Source: Verrucomicrobiota bacterium (GTDB lineage Bacteria; Verrucomicrobiota; Verrucomicrobiia; Methylacidiphilales; Verrucolacustridaceae). From it: a DNA stretch of 20,850 bases. The notes under the pieces are model-generated. The model was not told the DNA's origin. It was given only the letters and a program-made list of their open reading frames with translations, and did not search any database. The position numbers and the translations under genes were made by a program. Positions 1 through 8,027 of this stretch are shown piece by piece. Position 1 is the stretch's first letter. The number at the start of each line of letters is the position of its first letter. The stretch spans positions 1-20,850 of the forward strand of contig RHAF01000014.1 in assembly GCA_010028775.1 (NCBI GenBank), read 5' to 3'.

Positions 1-637
1 TGCGACTTAACCAGGCGGCGATGGCGCTATGAATAAAAAGAGGATGCGAACCGGCTGAGAGTGCCAGCCCGAGACCGCCGCGAATGTTACTCTGCCAGTT
101 GGCAGGCCAAAGGAGATAAAGGGTGAGCAGAAGATTCCCTAGGGCTGCTCCATTGTGGGCATAGGACATGCGGAAATGAATGATGGACTGCTGGTATGTT
201 AGGAACATCAGCGACGAAAAAAGGGCAGCTCTGGGACCAAAAACTTTTTTTCCCAATGCATACATGCAGAGAGCGCATGTCAGGCCCAGGAGGACATTGA
301 AAAGACGCGATCCCAAAATGTCCCCTGAACCTAAATAAGCAAAGAGGCCACAAATCTGATAGGGGTAATGGGGATGCCAAAACGTGTTCCAAAGCCCAAA
401 GTTTGAGGGGATCCCTTGGAAAAGATTCCTAGCGGTGTCATGGATAAGTGTCTCATCGCCGTACCACTTAGGATTGGTTCTCAGATTTGGCAGGTACAAG
501 AGAGCCCAAACCGTGCCTATGATGATGTAAGGGAAATGTTGTTTGATTGCATTCCACCAATCAGACTTTGTCCATCCAGAGATCCAGAGGGTGATGTGAT
601 CCTTGTTCAGCATTGAAAGCGTTTTATTTTTTCGCAT
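1..637 (-). CDS. GT39/ArnT-like membrane glycosyltransferase, N-terminal part (gene runs off the left edge)
   Basis: An open frame with no stop runs from 637 to the window edge, about 212 codons. It starts with a short cytoplasmic stretch, then a first membrane segment (about residues 35-52) followed by N-P-K-W-Y-G-D-E-T. This is the layout of GT-C enzymes of the PMT/ArnT type, where the acidic pair (here D61-E62) in the first external loop is catalytic. A hydrophobic segment with V-F-G-P-R-A-A-L-F-S-S-L and a His/Tyr-containing loop follow, as in GT39 proteins. Such enzymes move a sugar from a polyprenyl-phosphate carrier to a protein or lipid on the outer face of the inner membrane. I chose ATG 637 because GGGATAG lies just upstream; an in-frame ATG at 613 is possible. 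The gene is divergent from the glycosylation genes at 757-6683. Its G+C (about 48 % in sampled lines) is lower than the rest. The family call is fairly safe; the substrate is unknown. Confidence 0.75.
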   Translation of the reverse strand, partial: MRKNKTLSMLNKDHITLWISGWTKSDWWNAIKQHFPYIIIGTVWALLYLPNLRTNPKWYGDETLIHDTARNLFQGIPSNFGLWNTFWHPHYPYQICGLFAYLGSGDILGSRLFNVLLGLTCALCMYALGKKVFGPRAALFSSLMFLTYQQSIIHFRMSYAHNGAALGNLLLTLYLLWPANWQSNIRGGLGLALSAGSHPLFIHSAIAAWLSR

Positions 638-756
638 TTTTTCTATCCCAAACTATCCGATCTAGGCCTGCGCCCAACTTAAAAGGCGTAACAATAAGTT
701 TGCAGTAGGCTATTTAGCATTGCTGAGGATTTCGAAAAGGTTATTGTAAATACCTC
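638..756. promoter_or_regulatory. Intergenic region between divergent glycosyltransferase genes
   Basis: This 119-base AT-rich stretch separates two genes that point away from each other, so it should hold both promoters. I see no convincing -35/-10 pair on either strand and no clear inverted repeat. For the plus-strand gene the only purine-rich stretch is GAAAAGG at 734-740, rather far (16 bases) from the ATG at 757. Confidence 0.35.
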
Positions 757-3700
757 ATGGCCAAGGGCTCCAAGGGTTTTCAATTCTCCGCTGAGGCAGC
801 CATTTTCTTTGTCCTTTTGGGAGTGCTTTTTGCCGGGTGGATCGGGAATGGTCCCTCCAACCAGGAACTCCTGGCGAACTACGCCAAGTCCAAGGATCTA
901 TGGGACTTGATCTTGGCGACCGCTCCTTTGGCTGGCACCGGATTAACCATGTTTTGGTTGGTTTTGGGAGGTGCTTTTACTGATCCAATTCTCGGGGGAA
1001 AAGTTTTGGGTTTTCTTGCCTTGGCACTGTCCGGAGTCCTCATGGCCGCCTTCGTGCGTCGGCTCACAGGGGATCAACGGGCGGGATGGATCGCCGCCTT
1101 TCTTTATGCTCTCGGCCCCCAAGCAGCCCTACGATTGGCCGGCAACGAGCACATGCCGGTGGTGTTTTGCATGCCTTACCCGCCCCTCATCGCTTGGGCT
1201 TTGCTGGACATCGCTACCCGCAACTCCGGAAGGGGAACCGTGATATTGGCCATGGCAGTCGCCGCCATGAGCCTGACCTTCAACAAAATCACCGCCGTCT
1301 TTGCCCCGGTGGCCCTAGGTCTGGCGGTCTGGCTGCATTTCCGTCACCCGCACAAAACCATGCCCCTGGTCCGCGGATGCCTCATCGCCGCGGGCATCTT
1401 TATCTTTTTGGGAATTTTGCCACAGCTGCCCGGGCTGCGTGAGGCCGGCAGGATGACGCTCTTCTCCACCGATCCGTTATTGGGCTGGCAGTCGAGCTTC
1501 TCCATTAAGGCACCTCTTTCCTGGTTCGACCGCGGGGGTCTGCTTCTGCAGGGGATGCCGGGCAACTTCACGGTGGACGAGGGAGGATTTTATCTCGGGT
1601 TGGTGGTGGTCCTCGCCACGGCGGTGGCTTTGGAGATCCGTCGGCGCGGGTCGGAGTCGCCCTTGGACGGGGTCCTTAAGCTTTTTATCGGTCTTTTTTT
1701 ACTGGTGCAGTGGTTCAGCCTTGGTCCACGCAACGGCCTGGGGGGGATGGGGGAGTTTTTAAAGTCGGCCCAGGGCATTCAAGATTGGGTGTTGCCCATT
1801 TTCTGGATCAGCGCGATTGGACCCATCGCTGTCCTGGCCCTGATCTGGCCCTCCGGTCGTTGGAAGTGGCCGACCTTCGCTATTGGGCTGGCGATCTATC
1901 TTTTGGTTCCGGGTTTCCGGTTTTTTGAGCTCATCCCCTTGGCCGGAACGGTTCGTGCCCCATGGTCCTTTTGGCAGGTGGGAGGATCCTTTTGCCTGGC
2001 CGGGGTCGGCGCCTTGGCCGTAATCCGGTTTTGCCCCGCGAAAACCCGTGGTTGGTTGCCCCCGGTGGTTCTTCTGGTTGCCGCCATCGATTTTGCCCCT
2101 TACTACGGAAAGTTTTTCAAGCCGGGACTCGAGCAGGGAACCTACGAAGCGTTCCTTCAAGCGGCCGACTTCCTCAAAAGTCAACCGAGGCCGGGTTCCG
2201 TCCTTCCCCTTTCCGGAAGATACTTTTACCTGCGGCTGCCGCAGATAAGCGGCAGACCCATCTCCACCGAGGCTTTCCAGGCCTATTTCATGTCCAAAGG
2301 CATGCGCGCACTACAGGATGGGGGGGGCGCAAGTCCGGACTTAATGCGGATCTCCCTCAGCCTGCAGGGGGTTCGCTACATCCTGATGGATCGAAAGGAT
2401 GTGGATACTCCCGAGCAACTCCAAGCTGCCTTCAGGCAGCAGTACCCTGTGGTCTTTGAAAACCCATTCTTTACCATATTGGAGAACGCCAACTGTCTCG
2501 CCCCGGGATACCTCGCGAGAAACTATGTCTCCATTCCCTCTGGCAAATATGAATTTGCCACGGCCGATCTGGGATTGGCCCGGCTTTATTTCCTTCCGGC
2601 AGAAATTCCGGGAGTGGAAATGAACGACCCCACATTGGCGGGAATCATGAATCCCCAGAATGGTGAGGTGGAGCTTACGGCGGCATTTCGCGACCGGGAG
2701 GGGGAGCCCTTCCGCCTGATGGATTCCGCGAATTGTCGACAAGAGGGACCTGATCGCTGGAGGGTGTTTCCGCAGGGGCCGTCGGGCTGGTTGACTTTGA
2801 CGCAGGCTTGGCATCCTGATTGGAAGGTTTTGGTCGACGGGGCACCTGGTGAATTAAGGAAAGTGGCGGTCGCCTTTTACGGGGTGCGGATTGGTGAAGG
2901 GGTACGTGAGGTGAATTTTGTATTTTCACCGCCCGCTTGGGTCTTCCTTTCCCTGTCGACTGGATTGTTGGCTTGGCTTTTGGCGTTGGGTGGATCGGCG
3001 TACCTGCGCTTTGCCCCTTGCCCCTCTCCGTGGAAACAATGGTGGGAAGGTGAGGAGTTGGAGTTTGAGGAGGAGGCGGTGCGGAAGGGCGTCCACCCAA
3101 TCAAGGAAAAGAGCCTGCGAACCGACAAGCCGGTCAAATGCCTGGTCATTCTGCCCACTTATAACGAGGCGGAGATGATTCTCACTGCTTTGGATGAGGT
3201 GATGACCAAGGCTCCCGGCGTCGATGTCTTGGTGGTGGATGACGGTTCGCCGGATGGCACGGCCTCCAAGGTGAAAAGCCATCCCGCCTTCAAGAAGCGG
3301 TTACACATCATGGAGCGACCGGGAAAAGCTGGATTGGGTTCTGCATACCGTGCCGCCTTTCAATGGGCCTTGGAAAAAGGATATGACAGCGTGGTCGAGA
3401 TGGATGCCGATCTTTCCCATGATCCCGCCGACGTCCCAAGACTCCTGGCAGCATTGGGGGAGGGGGCGGATCTGGCTGTGGGTTCGCGTTACCTGAATGG
3501 AATCCGAATCCTAAACTGGCCTCAGAGCCGTCTATGGATCAGTACTTTCGGAGGATGGTACGCCCGGACCCTGACTGGATTACCGATGACCGATCCAACC
3601 AGCGGATTTAAGGCCATCCGGAGGCGTGTTTTGGAGGGTTTGGATTGGAATCAATTCACTTCCCAGGGGTACGGATTCCAGGTGGAACTTCATTTCTTTG

Positions 3701-3843
3701 CATGGCAGGGAGGCTTCAAGCTGCAGGAGGTACCGATCGTCTTCACTGAAAGGCGTCAGGGTGATTCCAAGATGTCGGCCCAGATTGCCCTGGAAGCGGC
3801 CAAACGGGTATTTCAGCTGGCTGTCCGGAGGATATTTCCATGA
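757..3843 (+). CDS. Fusion protein: YfhO-like membrane GT-C domain plus polyprenyl-phosphate-mannose-synthase-like GT2 domain
   Basis: The 1028-residue product has two parts. Residues 1 to about 760 are a multi-pass membrane protein. A periplasmic region (about 460-720) carries YfhO hallmarks: G-V-R-Y-I-L-M, the E-N-P..I-L-E-N-A motif and L-T-Q-A-W-H-P-D-W-K-V-L-V-D-G near residue 681, followed by a last membrane helix at about 725-750. After a charged linker, residues 794-1028 form a complete DPM1-type GT2 domain. It has L-P-T-Y-N-E, the D828-D829-G-S-P-D-G nucleotide-sugar motif, D883-A-D885 with L-S-H-D-P, V-G-S-R-Y, and T-D-P-T-S-G-F-K. DPM1-like enzymes make polyprenyl-phosphate-mannose (or a related sugar) at the cytoplasmic face. 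YfhO proteins are thought to transfer such a sugar outside; in Bacillus subtilis YfhO works with the GT2 enzyme CsbB on lipoteichoic acid. Joining both in one chain suggests a coupled donor synthase and transferase. The gene overlaps the next by ATGA. The sugar and acceptor are not visible. Confidence 0.88.
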   Translation: MAKGSKGFQFSAEAAIFFVLLGVLFAGWIGNGPSNQELLANYAKSKDLWDLILATAPLAGTGLTMFWLVLGGAFTDPILGGKVLGFLALALSGVLMAAFVRRLTGDQRAGWIAAFLYALGPQAALRLAGNEHMPVVFCMPYPPLIAWALLDIATRNSGRGTVILAMAVAAMSLTFNKITAVFAPVALGLAVWLHFRHPHKTMPLVRGCLIAAGIFIFLGILPQLPGLREAGRMTLFSTDPLLGWQSSFSIKAPLSWFDRGGLLLQGMPGNFTVDEGGFYLGLVVVLATAVALEIRRRGSESPLDGVLKLFIGLFLLVQWFSLGPRNGLGGMGEFLKSAQGIQDWVLPIFWISAIGPIAVLALIWPSGRWKWPTFAIGLAIYLLVPGFRFFELIPLAGTVRAPWSFWQVGGSFCLAGVGALAVIRFCPAKTRGWLPPVVLLVAAIDFAPYYGKFFKPGLEQGTYEAFLQAADFLKSQPRPGSVLPLSGRYFYLRLPQISGRPISTEAFQAYFMSKGMRALQDGGGASPDLMRISLSLQGVRYILMDRKDVDTPEQLQAAFRQQYPVVFENPFFTILENANCLAPGYLARNYVSIPSGKYEFATADLGLARLYFLPAEIPGVEMNDPTLAGIMNPQNGEVELTAAFRDREGEPFRLMDSANCRQEGPDRWRVFPQGPSGWLTLTQAWHPDWKVLVDGAPGELRKVAVAFYGVRIGEGVREVNFVFSPPAWVFLSLSTGLLAWLLALGGSAYLRFAPCPSPWKQWWEGEELEFEEEAVRKGVHPIKEKSLRTDKPVKCLVILPTYNEAEMILTALDEVMTKAPGVDVLVVDDGSPDGTASKVKSHPAFKKRLHIMERPGKAGLGSAYRAAFQWALEKGYDSVVEMDADLSHDPADVPRLLAALGEGADLAVGSRYLNGIRILNWPQSRLWISTFGGWYARTLTGLPMTDPTSGFKAIRRRVLEGLDWNQFTSQGYGFQVELHFFAWQGGFKLQEVPIVFTERRQGDSKMSAQIALEAAKRVFQLAVRRIFP

Positions 3844-6683
3844 ACCCGTCCCCGGCAAACCCGGTGAAATTATATTGGTCGTGGCCCTTTGACCGAAAGG
3901 ATTGGATTGCGGCCGGCGTGGCTTGGTTTGTTTCCCAGCTGACTTATTTTTTAACGACCCAACCCAATGTCGGTCTTCTGGATTCGGGTGAGTTTCTTAC
4001 CGCCGCGGTGCATGTCGGAGTGCCCCATCCAACCGGATATCCCCTTTGGACGATTTTCTCCCACCTTTTCACCCTTTTTCCGATCGGCAACGGGGCTTGG
4101 GAAGTTAATTTATTTTCTGGTTTTTGCACGGCGATTGCCATTGGTCTGGTCGCACTGATCCTCTCCAACTCCCTCCGTTGGGCTGGAGTCAGGGATCTAT
4201 TGGCTCAAGTGCTGGGCGCGGGCTGGGCGATCGCCTTGGCCTTCAGTGTTTCCATGTGGTCTCAGGCGGTCATTGCCGAGGTTTATGGCCTGCACTCCCT
4301 GATGGTGATGTTTTATGTCTGGGTTTTGTACCGGTGGCTGAGGGCGCCGGAATGGACGAACGGGTTGGCTTGGTCGGCCTTCTTTTTCGCCTTAGGAATG
4401 AGTGACCACCATCTGATGATTTCCATGTCTCCCTTGCCCGTGATGGTGATGGTCCTACGAAGAAGGGACCTCCTGGCAGAGGGACTGCTTTACCTCTCCG
4501 TGGCGGCAGCTCTGGTCTATTGGGGATTTGGCAGCATATCGGGGGATCCGGCCACATGGCATTCATCCATTCGTTTCCTTTATTGCGTGGGAGTTGCGCT
4601 GGTCATCTGGATGTTGGTGAAGCGAAGTCTTCCGAACTGGCGGACCGGTCTTCTTGTGCTGGCCGGTGTGGCCATCGGGCTCTCTCCCTACGCCTACATG
4701 CCCATGGCCTCCTCCACTAATCCCCCGATGAACTGGGGTTTCACCAGCACCAAGGAAGGGTTCTTTTACGCAATCAATCGCAGTCAGTACTCGGGAAAAC
4801 TTTCCGACCAGCTTTTGAAAACGGTGGGCCGGGTGATGGGGGTAGCCCCACAGGAACTTTTAAATCCACCCGAACCTCCCCCAGGGGCACCCAGGCCTCC
4901 CTCCTTCCGAGAGACTTTGGGTAAATTCGCCCAGCTTTACTGGAGAAAGATTGTGGAGAACTTCACTCCACTTTCCATTTTGGCCCTGGTGGCGGCGGTT
5001 GCTTTTCTGGGTGGTCTACCGCCACCCGTTCGTTCCTGGATTCAGATTAGTGCCTTGGGTTTTCTGTTGGCGGGATTCCTGCAACCTGCCTTCGACCAGG
5101 CAGGGGCCGACGAGGCAGCCTGGCTTTTGGAAATGCCCTATCTGGGGTATTCCCACGCTTTCTTCATCTTACTTGCGGGCTTTGGCTCGGGCCTCGTCAT
5201 CCAGAAATGGATTCAAAGTATTTCCGTGGCGGTGGGTGTGTCGGTCTGTTTAGGGTTGATTCTCAGCGCATTCAGCTTCCGTCAAAACCTTGCCTTTTGC
5301 AGTCAGCGGGATCACTGGTTTGGCTGGATGTATGGACGGGACATGCTGGCTGATTTGCCCAAAGACAGCTTTGTCTATGGAGGAACGGACCCAGGGCGCT
5401 TTGTTCCCACTTACATGATCCTCTCGGAAAGCTTTGAACCGAAGAGGTTTAAGCGGGACAAAAGTTTCGACCGTCGGGATCTTTACATCATTACCCAGAA
5501 CGCCCTGGCGGATGCTTTCTACAACCAATATATCCGCAATCACTATTCCACGGAGCGACCCGCCCCCCGCGGTTGGGTCGATCGGTGGCTGGGTCGGGAC
5601 AAGCACTATCCAAAAGCTCCGTTGGTTCTCCCGAGGCAGGAGGATATCATGGCTCTCTATCAGGCAGCCATGGAGAGGCGGCAGAGGGGGGAACCCAACG
5701 CGCCCGACCCCAATTCAGATCCGACCGTCCTGAACTCCATGGTGGGAGAGTGGATCTGGCAAAGAAACAAGGATCAGCGACATTTCTTTGTGGAGGAAAG
5801 CTTCCCCATGGAGTGGTCATACCCCAATGCCGTGCCCCATGGGCTTTGTTATGAGATCAAGCGGGATCCGGTTCCCCTCCTGACCCCTGAACAGGTGGCG
5901 TCCGATATGAAGTACTGGCGGGAGTATATCGACCATCTTAAGGCCGACCCTGGATTTGAGGACGACATTGATGCCCAGCGCTCCTTCTCCAAGCTCCGCA
6001 ACACGGGGGGAAATATCTACAAATGGCGTAAAATGCCCGAGGCGGCGGAGCAGGCCTATCGGCAGGCACTTGAGTTGTGGCCCGGGAACACGGAAACCTT
6101 AAACAATTTCACCGACCTGCTCATGCAGCAAAACCGGGTCGACGAATTACGTGACATTCTATCCAAAGCCTCCAAGGCCGACCCAAACAATACCCTGTTG
6201 ACCATGCTGCTGGCCAACTGTGAAAGGCGCATTGCCCTAAAAGCGGAAATAGCCGCTTTGGAGGGTCAACGCGCGGCTAATCCCAAGGACCCAAAGCTGG
6301 TGCAGCAGCTTTTGGCCAAGTACGCCGAGCAGGGAAATCGGGAGAGGGCGGATCGATTGGTCGCCGAGGCCACCACCCTGTTCCCGACCAACGCCGAAAT
6401 TCTTCGTGATGCGGTCAATTACTACGCCCTCCAAAATCGTGTACCTCAGGCGGCGGAATTTGCCCGGAGACTGGATAAAATCACCCCTGACGATCCTGAG
6501 GTAAAATATGGCTTAGCCAAATTCAGTATGGTGCTGGGCAATCGCGCGGAGTTTTATCGATCTTTGGGAGAAGCGGTAAAATTCGGAGGACTGCCGATGA
6601 GGGAAAAGATCGCCACGGAACCCATGTTCCAACAGGTTCTGGCCGAACCGGATTTCCAGAAGTTAATCAAACCGGCGCAATAG
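3840..6683 (+). CDS. DUF2723 (TMEM260-like) membrane glycosyltransferase candidate with C-terminal TPR region
   Basis: The product has 947 residues. Its N-terminus fits DUF2723: a first helix, then L-L-D48-S-G-E51-F-L-T-A-A and H63-P-T-G-Y-P, which is the family signature and resembles the acidic first loop of GT-C enzymes. About ten membrane segments fill residues 20 to 490. A soluble part (about 490-715) follows, with V-Y-G-G-T-D-P-G-R and T-Q-N-A-L-A-D motifs common in long bacterial DUF2723 proteins. Residues 720 to 940 are TPR-like helical repeats (E-Q-A-Y-R-Q-A-L-E-L-W-P). The human family member TMEM260 is an O-mannosyltransferase that uses dolichyl-phosphate-mannose. Transfer of a polyprenyl-phosphate sugar is therefore a reasonable inference here, and the ATGA overlap with a gene containing a polyprenyl-phosphate-sugar synthase domain supports it. 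No direct evidence of substrate is visible. The family call is firm; the activity is inferred. Confidence 0.87.
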   Translation: MNPSPANPVKLYWSWPFDRKDWIAAGVAWFVSQLTYFLTTQPNVGLLDSGEFLTAAVHVGVPHPTGYPLWTIFSHLFTLFPIGNGAWEVNLFSGFCTAIAIGLVALILSNSLRWAGVRDLLAQVLGAGWAIALAFSVSMWSQAVIAEVYGLHSLMVMFYVWVLYRWLRAPEWTNGLAWSAFFFALGMSDHHLMISMSPLPVMVMVLRRRDLLAEGLLYLSVAAALVYWGFGSISGDPATWHSSIRFLYCVGVALVIWMLVKRSLPNWRTGLLVLAGVAIGLSPYAYMPMASSTNPPMNWGFTSTKEGFFYAINRSQYSGKLSDQLLKTVGRVMGVAPQELLNPPEPPPGAPRPPSFRETLGKFAQLYWRKIVENFTPLSILALVAAVAFLGGLPPPVRSWIQISALGFLLAGFLQPAFDQAGADEAAWLLEMPYLGYSHAFFILLAGFGSGLVIQKWIQSISVAVGVSVCLGLILSAFSFRQNLAFCSQRDHWFGWMYGRDMLADLPKDSFVYGGTDPGRFVPTYMILSESFEPKRFKRDKSFDRRDLYIITQNALADAFYNQYIRNHYSTERPAPRGWVDRWLGRDKHYPKAPLVLPRQEDIMALYQAAMERRQRGEPNAPDPNSDPTVLNSMVGEWIWQRNKDQRHFFVEESFPMEWSYPNAVPHGLCYEIKRDPVPLLTPEQVASDMKYWREYIDHLKADPGFEDDIDAQRSFSKLRNTGGNIYKWRKMPEAAEQAYRQALELWPGNTETLNNFTDLLMQQNRVDELRDILSKASKADPNNTLLTMLLANCERRIALKAEIAALEGQRAANPKDPKLVQQLLAKYAEQGNRERADRLVAEATTLFPTNAEILRDAVNYYALQNRVPQAAEFARRLDKITPDDPEVKYGLAKFSMVLGNRAEFYRSLGEAVKFGGLPMREKIATEPMFQQVLAEPDFQKLIKPAQ

Positions 6684-6791
6684 TTACTCCAAGGTAGATA
6701 GTGAAGGGGGGGTGCTGCCGGGGGTGGATGGAGATGCTAGTAGCTGTTAGGAGATAGGACGTTTTGCTATATCCAATCTTCTATCTGTTAT
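6684..6791. other. Spacer between convergent gene ends
   Basis: This stretch separates the end of the DUF2723 gene (plus) from the end of the long respiratory operon (minus). A terminator would be expected for both. The only inverted pair I see is AGATAG near 6752 with CTATCT at 6781-6786, with a loop of more than 20 bases and no T-run. That is too weak to call a terminator. Confidence 0.4.
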
Positions 6792-7427
6792 TTACTTGGC
6801 AGTAGCTGCTGGAGCAGGGGGGAGATCCGAGGGAAGGGCGAGAAGCTCTTTTTCCGACCAAGGGGAAGTGCGGGAGGCAATTTCCTTTCGTTTGGCCGCT
6901 ACCTGTTCGGTGGTAATGGCATCCGCCGTGTTCCCCCATTCGCTACGGATATAGGTCAGAATGGCCGCGATCTGTTCGTCCTTCAAGGGCACCGGTGCAC
7001 CGTCACCCCAGGCTGGCATGTTGTTGTTGTATAAGGCGCCCTTGACGTTGATTGGTCCAGCGATGCCTTTGTGGAGGATGGAGATCAAGCGGTTCTTTGA
7101 TCCTATGACCCATTCGGATCCTGCCAAAGGAGGGTACACCCCCGCCTGACCCAGCCCACTCGCCTGATGGCACTGGGCACAGTTCGCTGTGTAAAGGCGT
7201 TTACCGATGACCTTTGGATCGGGTGGAGCGACCGGACCTGTGCTGATAGGTCCCCAAGTGATCTGGCCCGGGTCAAAGACGTCGCCGCGGAATCCGCCAC
7301 TATAGAAAAAAAGGTAGCCACCCGCCCAGAAGGCGAGAATGACTCCCAAGCCCAGCAACCAACCCGGAACCGGCGCATGGCGCTCTGCTGGGGGTTGAGT
7401 CAAATGGTGTGGGTCGTGGGAATTCAT
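6792..7427 (-). CDS. Membrane-anchored monohaem cytochrome c
   Basis: The 211-residue protein has a short N-terminus, one membrane helix at about residues 22-42, and a class I cytochrome c domain. The haem site is C83-A-Q-C86-H87, and N-N-N-M137-P-A-W gives the axial Met. The helix D-E-Q-I-A-A-I-L-T-Y-I-R closes the fold, and a Pro/Ala-rich tail follows. With one anchor and one haem it resembles a single-haem CcoP or the electron-shuttle cytochromes linked to quinol oxidising complexes. It is the last gene of the operon that begins with actA, and its ATGA start overlaps the CcoO-like gene. CoxB, divergently encoded, has no haem domain of its own. This protein is therefore a plausible donor to the CuA centre, or the third subunit of the unusual cbb3-like module just upstream. 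Assignment as cytochrome c is safe; the partner is inferred. Confidence 0.92.
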   Translation of the reverse strand: MNSHDPHHLTQPPAERHAPVPGWLLGLGVILAFWAGGYLFFYSGGFRGDVFDPGQITWGPISTGPVAPPDPKVIGKRLYTANCAQCHQASGLGQAGVYPPLAGSEWVIGSKNRLISILHKGIAGPINVKGALYNNNMPAWGDGAPVPLKDEQIAAILTYIRSEWGNTADAITTEQVAAKRKEIASRTSPWSEKELLALPSDLPPAPAATAK

Positions 7428-8026
7428 TTCAGGGGCGCCTCGGGAAGTGGGTATCCAAGGTTGAGGGACTGAAGGTAGGCCACTAGCGCTTTGGCCTTGT
7501 AGGACGGCACGACCTGTTTCCAGTCTGCGGCGGTAACGGGCATCGAGTCGTTCTCGTTTTTGGGGCCGGCCAACTTAAGTTCAAAAAGCCACGGGTGGGG
7601 TGGGCAGGTGGAGGTGGATCTGAGCTTTTTCGGGTTGAGCAGGTGCATCATCAGGTCGTTGGGTTCCTTGATCCTCTCTCCGACATCTGAAAGGTCGGGA
7701 CCGATCCTGGCAAAACCGATTAGGGCAGGTTCGCGGAAAAGGTAGTCCCGGGGGACGGAGCGACGGGGGCCCCAACCGCGGGTGAGATCCGCTGAACCGG
7801 CGGGACCACGGACGGAAAGGCTATGGCACTCCAAACAGCCTTCCGAGGCAAAGACCCGAGCCCCGGTTTGAGCCAGGCCGGATGGTGCTGGCGGATTGGT
7901 GAGGCTGGTTTCCTCGTTGAGTACCGGCTCCAGTTTACCGACCTGCAAATAGCCTACAGCCACCTGGCCGATCCAGGTGAAGAGAAGAGCCACGAGAACA
8001 ATTGCCAGGGCGCGGGTCGGTTTCAT
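7424..8026 (-). CDS. CcoO/FixO-like monohaem cytochrome c with Cys in place of the axial Met
   Basis: The 200-residue protein has an N-terminal membrane anchor (about residues 7-27), the haem motif C64-L-E-C67-H68, and R-D-Y-L-F-R-E-P-A-L-I-G with R-I-G-P-D-L-S-D-V-G. That matches the CcoO (cbb3 oxidase subunit II) pattern R-T-G-P-D-L. The C-terminal helix A-L-V-A-Y-L-Q-S-L is also as in CcoO. In known CcoO proteins the haem's sixth ligand is the Met of an S-N-M-P-x-Y-P-W motif. Here the same place reads S-T-C141-P-P-H-P-W, so the ligand could be Cys, be absent, or come from elsewhere (M162 is a distant possibility). The gene starts one base after the stop of the CcoN-like gene and overlaps the next by ATGA. 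The homology is clear. Its role is open because its CcoN-like partner lacks a catalytic centre. Confidence 0.88.
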   Translation of the reverse strand: MKPTRALAIVLVALLFTWIGQVAVGYLQVGKLEPVLNEETSLTNPPAPSGLAQTGARVFASEGCLECHSLSVRGPAGSADLTRGWGPRRSVPRDYLFREPALIGFARIGPDLSDVGERIKEPNDLMMHLLNPKKLRSTSTCPPHPWLFELKLAGPKNENDSMPVTAADWKQVVPSYKAKALVAYLQSLNLGYPLPEAPLK

Positions 8027-8027
8027 A

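Noticed and set aside
87..392. 101-codon minus-strand open frame
   Set aside because: It overlaps the GT39-like gene in another frame; its translation is low-complexity and Pro/Ser/Cys-rich with no membrane pattern. The frame from 637 to the edge is clearly the coding one.
416..616. 66-codon plus-strand open frame
   Set aside because: It lies antisense to the start of the GT39-like gene and shows no recognisable protein features.
6736..6790. Possible rho-independent terminator between the convergent genes
   Set aside because: Only a 6-base AT-rich inverted pair with a long loop and no T-run.
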